The notes beneath the pieces were generated by a model. The model searched no databases and had not been told where the DNA came from. It was given only the letters and a program-made list of their open reading frames with translations. This document shows, one piece after another, positions 7,040-12,073 of a stretch of 12,073 nt of DNA. A program made the translations under genes and the position numbers. This DNA comes from Bacteroidota bacterium (GTDB lineage Bacteria; Bacteroidota; Bacteroidia; B-17B0; Aurantibacillaceae). Where the stretch lies: assembly GCA_025360565.1 (NCBI GenBank), contig JANYBY010000177.1, positions 1-12,073 on the forward strand. The letters run 5' to 3'. The stretch's first letter is position 1. Every line of letters begins with the position of its first letter.

Positions 7040-7061
7040 AAAAAACTCTTTGTTTTTATTT
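7030..7061 (+). terminator. Intrinsic terminator ending the exbB-folC operon
   Basis: AGAGTTTT (7030-7037) and AAAACTCT (7042-7049) form a perfect 8-bp stem with an AAAA loop, followed by TTGTTTTTATTT. The folC stop codon (7037-7039) lies within the hairpin. The T-tract is on the plus side, so it serves folC. The convergent minus-strand gene stops at 7056, next to the same hairpin, which may help end that transcript too, although no T-tract follows in that direction. Confidence 0.7.
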
Positions 7062-8519
7062 ATGAATGACGACCTTATTCATTTTAAAATCAGAACCTCC
7101 ATTCTGAATCTTAAAAAAATAAATCCCATTAGTAAGATCGCTAACATCCAGTTTATTTTCTCCGTGTGTTAAAGAATAACTTATCACTTTGCGGCCAACC
7201 ATATTGTAAACCGTTATAATAGTTGCTTCACCAAAAGTTATTACGTTTATTTCGTGCGAAGCGGGATTTGGCGAAAAGGTAATATTGTCGATACCCGAAT
7301 TACAATTATCTACCATAATCATTTCAGAATATTTGTATTCTCCAGAATTATCGGTCTGTTTTATTCTATAGTACATTACACCGCTTAGGGGTTGCTTGTC
7401 TGAAAAAGAATAGTCTAATTTTGCATAAGAATTTCCTGCCCCTGCAATTCTTCCTACTTCTTCCCAGTCATCATTATTTTTGCTGCGTTCAATTGTAAAG
7501 TAGGCATTATTTATTTCTGCAAAAGTTTTCCATTTTAGATCAACTATATTTAACCGGCTGCAATTCCCGTTTAAATCGGCCAATTCTATTGGCAAGGCAA
7601 CAGGTGTAATGGACGAAGGGCATTCCGCGATCCAACCGGATTGCCCACCGGTATTATTAAGCGTTAATAAAGTGAATGAACCTGTTGACGTTACTTTCCA
7701 TGATACATCACCGCAACAAGGGCCACCGGTATAAATACCAATTTGAGCGCCCACCAAACTGCTTAAGCAAACTAAATTACTTACGGTAATGGCACCGCCG
7801 GCGCCACCCGAAACAACATTGGTAGCAAAATCATTTGTATTAACGGATCCGCTTTTTAAAATAACATTTGAAACCGGTGCCGAAAATGCCCAGGAAACAA
7901 ATCCCGCAATATTTCCTCCATCCCATGGATTGCTTCCGGCAAAAACACCGGCATTACATCCGGGATCGGCACCTAAATAAGTTGAACTGTTTGGACCGTT
8001 AAGTGTACATGTAATTCCTGAAAGTGCCGGACAAACCGTGGTAAGCAACGTTTGTTCGGTCTTATGCGAGCTTGTATTTATTTTATCGGGATCTAATAAT
8101 TGACTTGTCACATCGTTGTAATTTCCGTTTGCACCCAACTCAAATATGGAGAAATGATACGTTGTATTTTCTTTTAAAGAAGTAAGTGTTACATTATTTT
8201 CGTTGCCGGTATAAACCGCAAAACCTGAACCACAAACTGAACCTAACCCGAATGAAGGGTTCCCGGAATAATTTATGCCATTCTCCGGAATTTCAGATAC
8301 CGTGTTTTCAGATGCAATTACCAATACCTTACTGCGTGTTGGCGCCCATTTTAATGTTATTGAATTATTATTGGACGACGTTAAACTGAACTTTGGAATT
8401 TGAACTGTGTATGTATTGGGACCAAGAGGTTTTATTGAAAATAAACTATAATTGCAAAAGCAGATGGCTAATGCTGTTAAGAGTGTTGCAGAATAATTTT
8501 TCTTGTAAATTAGTTTCAA
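7056..8519 (-). CDS. Secreted FN3-type surface protein with a C-terminal T9SS sorting domain
   Basis: A 487-residue exported protein, no enzyme motif recognised. A signal peptide covers about 1-28 (KKNYSATLLTALAICFCNYS). An FN3-like domain (about 37-150) shows LKWAPTRSKVLVIA and TSLKENTTYHFSIFE. A Cys/Gly-rich domain (about 160-300) follows, with NPWDGG, TGGPCCGDVSW and GQSGWIAEC. A second sandwich (about 308-405: LPIELADLNGNCS, NAYFTIERSKN, YYRIKQTDNSGEYKYS) is typical of T9SS cargo. The C-terminal sorting domain (about 412-487) has FSPNPASHEINV, a VYNMVGRKV strand, LDVSDLTNGIYFFKI and a short basic end. T9SS would carry it through the outer membrane and anchor or release it. No in-frame ATG precedes the signal peptide. 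I chose the TTG at 8519 because a promoter-like site ends just upstream. An upstream TTG at 8573 would add 18 residues but overlaps that promoter's -33 box. Confidence 0.85.
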   Translation of the reverse strand: MKLIYKKNYSATLLTALAICFCNYSLFSIKPLGPNTYTVQIPKFSLTSSNNNSITLKWAPTRSKVLVIASENTVSEIPENGINYSGNPSFGLGSVCGSGFAVYTGNENNVTLTSLKENTTYHFSIFELGANGNYNDVTSQLLDPDKINTSSHKTEQTLLTTVCPALSGITCTLNGPNSSTYLGADPGCNAGVFAGSNPWDGGNIAGFVSWAFSAPVSNVILKSGSVNTNDFATNVVSGGAGGAITVSNLVCLSSLVGAQIGIYTGGPCCGDVSWKVTSTGSFTLLTLNNTGGQSGWIAECPSSITPVALPIELADLNGNCSRLNIVDLKWKTFAEINNAYFTIERSKNNDDWEEVGRIAGAGNSYAKLDYSFSDKQPLSGVMYYRIKQTDNSGEYKYSEMIMVDNCNSGIDNITFSPNPASHEINVITFGEATIITVYNMVGRKVISYSLTHGENKLDVSDLTNGIYFFKIQNGGSDFKMNKVVIHK

Positions 8520-8541
8520 ACTTTTTACTTTAAGGATAGCA

Positions 8542-8574
8542 TAAATATACTCTATTAAAAACGAAATTCCCAAA
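8542..8574 (-). promoter_or_regulatory. Candidate promoter for the T9SS surface-protein gene
   Basis: On the minus strand TATATTTA (8542-8549) matches TAnnTTTG at all but the last base, and TTTG (8571-8574) lies 21 bases upstream, which is a good -33/-7 pair for Bacteroidota. Transcription would start near 8537, leaving a leader of about 16-20 bases before the TTG at 8519. This decides the start of that gene. Confidence 0.5.
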
Positions 8575-8584
8575 ACTTTTAACC

Positions 8585-8614
8585 TAAACAGATTTAGACA
8601 TTGGGTTCTGTTTA
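8585..8614 (-). terminator. Inverted repeat at the end of the beta-barrel gene, possible weak terminator
   Basis: TAAACAGA (8585-8592) and TCTGTTTA (8607-8614) form a perfect 8-bp stem with a 14-base loop. The stop codon of the beta-barrel gene is part of the stem. Only a short, interrupted T-run follows on the minus strand, so termination would be weak or the hairpin may protect the 3' end. It lies just upstream of the promoter for the next gene. Confidence 0.35.
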
Positions 8615-11086
8615 ATTTCCCTGAACCGGCGGGTTCGTCAAATTAGCGTCTTCATTATCTTTCTGCTTCTTAAATTCCAATTTTCCGAATTTCCATAAGA
8701 AGTTAATTCCAAACGAGCGGTAAGGCATTTGTTTCAAACTGGTCAAGGTAAAATTTGTACCAGTTGTTTCCGTTCTTTGATCTACGTATTTATTGAACGG
8801 ATTTGTAGTTGTAAAAGCAATGCTCATTTTATTGTGATAAAATTGCTTTCTTATGGCGAAGTTATAGGTAGTGAACGCAGGCATTTTTCCCTGTACATTT
8901 ATTCGTGGCGAATTAAAGTTGCCAAATACCTCCGCTATAATAGTTTCTGTTATTTGATACGAACCGTTAACGTTTATCCTGTAGTTAAATCCGTTTATAT
9001 TTGCGCCGGGAACAATGCTATTGTAAATGTATCGTTGAAATGCTGAAATATTGGTTCGTAAATTGAATTTCTTTTTAATGTTAACTGAACCAAAAATGTT
9101 CAACCCAAAATTATCTTCCCTTCCTATATTCTCTCTTGTACTTACCGTAACATTATTATAAGTTGAATCGCCAATGAGGAAATTTGAATAATATTGCTGG
9201 TATGCTTGTATATCGGCGCGGTTTCCGCGGTAAAAGGCGTTCACACTAATATTAATACCCTTCTCAAAAAACTTACTGTAACTTAAATCAATGTTGTGCG
9301 CAGTTTCGGGTTTAAGGGCCGTATTTCCGGTAGTTATGTTTTTGGGATCGCTTGCGTTTAAAAATGGATTTAAGTCCCTGTAATCCGGACGTTGTATCCG
9401 GTACGAGTAGCTTACTTTAAGGGTATGATTGTTTTTAAAATTGCGCGAAATAACTCCGGAAGGCACAAGTGTATTATAAGGGTTGATATTTGCATTGCTA
9501 ACGCCTGAAAAATTTGCTTTCGTTTCGGTGTACTCATCCCTTATTCCGGCTTTGATATCAAAAATTTTTAATTTAAGAGTGGTTGAAACATAAGCTGAAT
9601 AAACACCTCTGGTATAATTGATGGAACTTGATTGGGAATTATTTAAAAAATAATCATTTGACGACGCATTTAAAAGATAAACGTTTGAATTATTATTGAT
9701 CTGATAAAGAATGGCTTTTGTTCCCGTTTCAAAACTAAACTTTTCGGAGATGGGATGAATGTAATTGACGGATAAATTATTTTGCATATCGGTACCGGGG
9801 TTTTTTCCATAAGAGCCGTTATAAATTACATCGGTACTAATAAATTTTTGTGTTTGAAGGTAATAGGAATAATTTTCTGAGCGTGAAGCAGTATATAAAA
9901 TATCTAACTCCCGGCCTTCCTTCTTAAACTTCTTTTTATAATTTAAATTCCAGTCAAAGGTTTGGGCGCTAAAAGTATTATCGGCAAATACTGCATTACT
10001 CAGGTTAGATAGAATGGCTCCGGTACTATCCCTCGTAATTGTTTGCCTGTCTGTTGTTCCCGAGTTTGAATTTGCCATGTTATTATAGGTAAAACCGCCG
10101 GTTAAATTATTTTGTTTTGATATTTCCCATTCAAAGCTAAGTCCTGTTTGTCCTCCATATCTCATAAAATTGCTGTTACCGTTTTGTAAAAGTGATGAAG
10201 AATGATCTGTGGATTCCCTGTCAAGATTATTTACTGTAGTAGAAAGCAATTGCCCGTTTCCGCTCAAAAAAGTGTTCATTGCGAATTTCCCCTGGCGGTA
10301 GGCAAGATTAAACGAACCATTTTCCAAGCGGGTTCCACCTGTGAGCGATAAACTGCCATTTATTCCCTGAACGGTTACTTTTTTTAAAATAATATTTATA
10401 ATCCCGCCTGTTCCTTCAGCGTCATATTTAGCGCCCGGACTTGTTATTACTTCTATGCTTTGGATCTGGCTCGCCGGAATTGTTTGTAACACGTCGGCAA
10501 TACTATTTCCAAATACGCTGGAGGGTTTGCCGTTAATAAGGAACCGGATATTAGAGTTGCCCTGCAATTCTATTGAACCATCGGCATTCACGGCTACCAT
10601 TGGTATTTTTTTGAGAATATCGGTTGCTACACCTCCCTGTGATGTGATATCCTTTTCTGCGTTGTAAACCATTTTGTCGATCTTGTTCTCAATGAGACTT
10701 TTTTCTGTTACAACCAACACTTCTGTTAATTGCAGCTGTTTATTTACCAGTTTTATTGCCCCAAGCGAAACTTCAGGTTTTGATTGTGATATTGTAAGAT
10801 TTACAGTAGCTGTTTTATACCCAATAAAAAAAATCACCATATTAAAATCGCCGGCAGCAATACCCGAGATCTTAAAAACGCCTTTGTCATCGGAGGTTGT
10901 TCCGTCAACTACTTTATTCTCGCCTTTTTTTACTAAGCTGATAGTGCAATATTCTAAAGGTTGTTTTGTGAGCGAATCTATTATTTTACCAAAAATTTTT
11001 CCATCCCCGGGAGGTTTTTGCTGCGCGGGAAGTTTATAAAACAGTCCTATACAGATCAACAAAAAATATAATCTTAGACAAGTCAA
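8612..11086 (-). CDS. Outer-membrane beta-barrel, TonB-receptor-like protein with a carboxypeptidase-regulatory-like domain
   Basis: An 824-residue outer-membrane protein. A signal peptide ends near LPAQ (19-22). A carboxypeptidase-regulatory-like domain follows (about 28-110: GKIFGKIIDSLTKQPLEYC, DDKGVFKISGI, FFIGYK), then a plug-like domain (about 125-236) with ATDILKKIPMV, IRFLINGKPSS, IEVITSPGAKYDAEGTGGI and NIILKK. The rest is a beta barrel with many aromatic strands, ending at FGINFLWKFGKLEF and a polar tail. The order fits the Bacteroidota outer membrane beta-barrel family (OMP_b-brl_3 type), related to TonB-dependent receptors. I see no clear TonB box, so TonB-driven transport is plausible but not shown, and the ligand is unknown. 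No in-frame ATG precedes the signal peptide. The TTG at 11086 is preferred because a perfect -7 element ends 12 bases upstream. The longest frame, from a TTG at 11173, would put 29 unlikely residues before the signal peptide. Confidence 0.88.
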   Translation of the reverse strand: MTCLRLYFLLICIGLFYKLPAQQKPPGDGKIFGKIIDSLTKQPLEYCTISLVKKGENKVVDGTTSDDKGVFKISGIAAGDFNMVIFFIGYKTATVNLTISQSKPEVSLGAIKLVNKQLQLTEVLVVTEKSLIENKIDKMVYNAEKDITSQGGVATDILKKIPMVAVNADGSIELQGNSNIRFLINGKPSSVFGNSIADVLQTIPASQIQSIEVITSPGAKYDAEGTGGIINIILKKVTVQGINGSLSLTGGTRLENGSFNLAYRQGKFAMNTFLSGNGQLLSTTVNNLDRESTDHSSSLLQNGNSNFMRYGGQTGLSFEWEISKQNNLTGGFTYNNMANSNSGTTDRQTITRDSTGAILSNLSNAVFADNTFSAQTFDWNLNYKKKFKKEGRELDILYTASRSENYSYYLQTQKFISTDVIYNGSYGKNPGTDMQNNLSVNYIHPISEKFSFETGTKAILYQINNNSNVYLLNASSNDYFLNNSQSSSINYTRGVYSAYVSTTLKLKIFDIKAGIRDEYTETKANFSGVSNANINPYNTLVPSGVISRNFKNNHTLKVSYSYRIQRPDYRDLNPFLNASDPKNITTGNTALKPETAHNIDLSYSKFFEKGINISVNAFYRGNRADIQAYQQYYSNFLIGDSTYNNVTVSTRENIGREDNFGLNIFGSVNIKKKFNLRTNISAFQRYIYNSIVPGANINGFNYRINVNGSYQITETIIAEVFGNFNSPRINVQGKMPAFTTYNFAIRKQFYHNKMSIAFTTTNPFNKYVDQRTETTGTNFTLTSLKQMPYRSFGINFLWKFGKLEFKKQKDNEDANLTNPPVQGN

Positions 11087-11098
11087 ATGAAAATGACG

Positions 11099-11106
11099 CA
11101 AATATA
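11099..11106 (-). promoter_or_regulatory. Candidate -7 element (TATATTTG) for the beta-barrel gene
   Basis: TATATTTG on the minus strand is an exact match to TAnnTTTG. I see no clear TTTG at the right distance for -33. Transcription would begin near 11093, giving a leader of only 5-9 bases before the TTG at 11086 and ruling out the in-frame TTGs at 11101 and 11173. Confidence 0.45.
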
Positions 11107-11208
11107 TTGTATTTGCGCTGTTTATAATAGTAAGTAAACCCAAAATGCATCGACCCAATAGCCAATTTATCAAAAAAATAATGCAGGCTTAACCAAGGTA
11201 AAACTTGA

Positions 11209-12073
11209 TCAATGTTTTACTTCGATCTTCTCCACCCAATCCCCGTGTTCCTTTATCAGTCCAATAAGTTCGTCAACCGCTGTTTCGCTGGTCACATTTT
11301 TCTTTACTACTTCTTTGCCTTTGTACAAACTTATTTTTCCGGGCCCGGTGCCAACGTAACCGTAATCAGCATCGGCCATTTCGCCGGGGCCGTTTACAAT
11401 GCAGCCCATAATGCCAATTTTTATTCCTTTTAAATGATCAGTGCGCTCACGAATTTTTTGCGTGGTTTCCTGTAAGTCAAATAATGTTCTGCCGCAACTC
11501 GGACAAGAAATATATTCTGTTTTGCTGATGCGTGTGCGTGTAGCTTGTAAAATTCCGAATGCGGTTGAGTTACAAATTTGCGTGCTTACACAATCTTTTT
11601 GCTTGATCCATATCCCGTCGCCAAAACCATCCAGCAATAATCCTCCAATATCAGTGCTGCTGAATAACTGAAATTTTTCTTCGGAAAGATCTTTGTAATT
11701 ACTTTTTATAATAAAAGGAATGTCGTATTTATTTAATTGCAACTCAATTACCATTCTCCGCAATTCAGGCATGGTGTGGCTGTTGAAAGAATCAATAACA
11801 AGGCAACAAGTTTTTTCCAAATTAATTTTCGCGATAAATTCTTTTGTCAAAACATGAATATCAACAGCAATAAAATTTAGAGTGTCAGACCTTTCTTTTG
11901 CTTTAAAATATTCTTCTCCACAAAATAAAGGGTAGGAGCGGGCTTTCGCTTTGTTTTTTAACCAGGTTTCCGAATTATAGATCAATCCTAATGTTCCGGG
12001 AATTTCAAAATCAATTTTGTTATCTCCTAAAAAAAGAAAATCCACCGCCATGTCTGTTAAGTTCCATTTATCT
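11209..12073 (-). CDS. ispG: 4-hydroxy-3-methylbut-2-enyl diphosphate synthase, C-terminal part (runs off the right edge)
   Basis: This is the last 287 codons of IspG (GcpE), the iron-sulfur enzyme that reduces methylerythritol cyclodiphosphate to HMBPP in the MEP isoprenoid pathway. Numbered from the Met at 12051, the 4Fe-4S ligands are C183 and C186 in ISCPSCGRTLFDLQ, C217 in GIMGCIVNGPGEMADADYG, and E224 in the same motif. The residues before the cluster domain (FLFLGDNKIDFEI, LLLDGFGDGIWIK, FGILQATRTR) match the large IspG type with an extra inserted domain found in Bacteroidota, not the short E. coli type. The frame stays open past 12051 to the window edge (DKWNLTD precedes the Met), so 12051 is not the start. 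It ends with TGA at 11209-11211, 122 bases before the beta-barrel start codon. I see no convincing terminator after it. Confidence 0.95.
   Translation of the reverse strand, partial: DKWNLTDMAVDFLFLGDNKIDFEIPGTLGLIYNSETWLKNKAKARSYPLFCGEEYFKAKERSDTLNFIAVDIHVLTKEFIAKINLEKTCCLVIDSFNSHTMPELRRMVIELQLNKYDIPFIIKSNYKDLSEEKFQLFSSTDIGGLLLDGFGDGIWIKQKDCVSTQICNSTAFGILQATRTRISKTEYISCPSCGRTLFDLQETTQKIRERTDHLKGIKIGIMGCIVNGPGEMADADYGYVGTGPGKISLYKGKEVVKKNVTSETAVDELIGLIKEHGDWVEKIEVKH

Noticed and set aside
10455..11039. Plus-strand open frames opposite the N-terminal half of the beta-barrel gene
   Set aside because: They lie within the well-supported signal peptide, regulatory-like and plug domains on the other strand and show no domain or promoter signal of their own.
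11172..11208. T-rich run (seven T on the minus strand) downstream of ispG as a terminator
   Set aside because: I found no stem longer than 3-4 bp in front of it, so an intrinsic terminator is not supported.
11209..12051. IspG starting at the ATG at 12051
   Set aside because: The frame continues open to the window edge and the whole N-terminal TIM barrel would be missing, so this is an internal methionine of a gene cut by the window.

Overview
This is an ordinary stretch of a Bacteroidota chromosome: AT-rich, with A-rich leaders in place of strong Shine-Dalgarno sites and several promoter-like sites resembling the phylum's TAnnTTTG -7 element. The gene content agrees. There are two outer-membrane receptors with carboxypeptidase-regulatory-like N-terminal domains, a TonB/ExbB/ExbD energy module, a surface protein ending in a type IX secretion (T9SS) sorting domain, a LysM lytic transglycosylase, and what looks like the large-type IspG of this phylum. 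I cannot name the genus.

Layout. 1-545 (minus): the first 181 codons of a TonB-dependent receptor that runs off the left edge. 655-2151 (minus): an MltD-like lytic transglycosylase with its own terminator. 2280-2744 (plus): a small membrane protein with a PH-like tail, function unknown. 2882-7039 (plus): a compact operon exbB, exbD, two TonB-like paralogues and folC, ended by a hairpin terminator that overlaps the folC stop codon. 7056-8519 (minus): a T9SS-sorted FN3-type surface protein. 8612-11086 (minus): an outer-membrane beta-barrel receptor-like protein. 11209-12073 (minus): the C-terminal part of IspG, which runs off the right edge. No gap between genes exceeds 300 bases.

The theme is the cell envelope. 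ExbB, ExbD and the TonB-like proteins would use proton motive force to power outer-membrane receptors such as the two partly or fully present here. The transglycosylase remodels peptidoglycan, and the T9SS protein is exported to the surface. folC and ispG are housekeeping genes of folate and isoprenoid synthesis.

I found no mobile element, CRISPR array, tRNA, rRNA or defence system, and nothing that clearly forms a new system. The points most worth checking are the tandem TonB-like paralogues with very different linkers, a nearly perfect 18-bp inverted repeat between exbB and exbD, and two neighbouring envelope genes with no in-frame ATG whose best start is a TTG just downstream of a promoter-like site.
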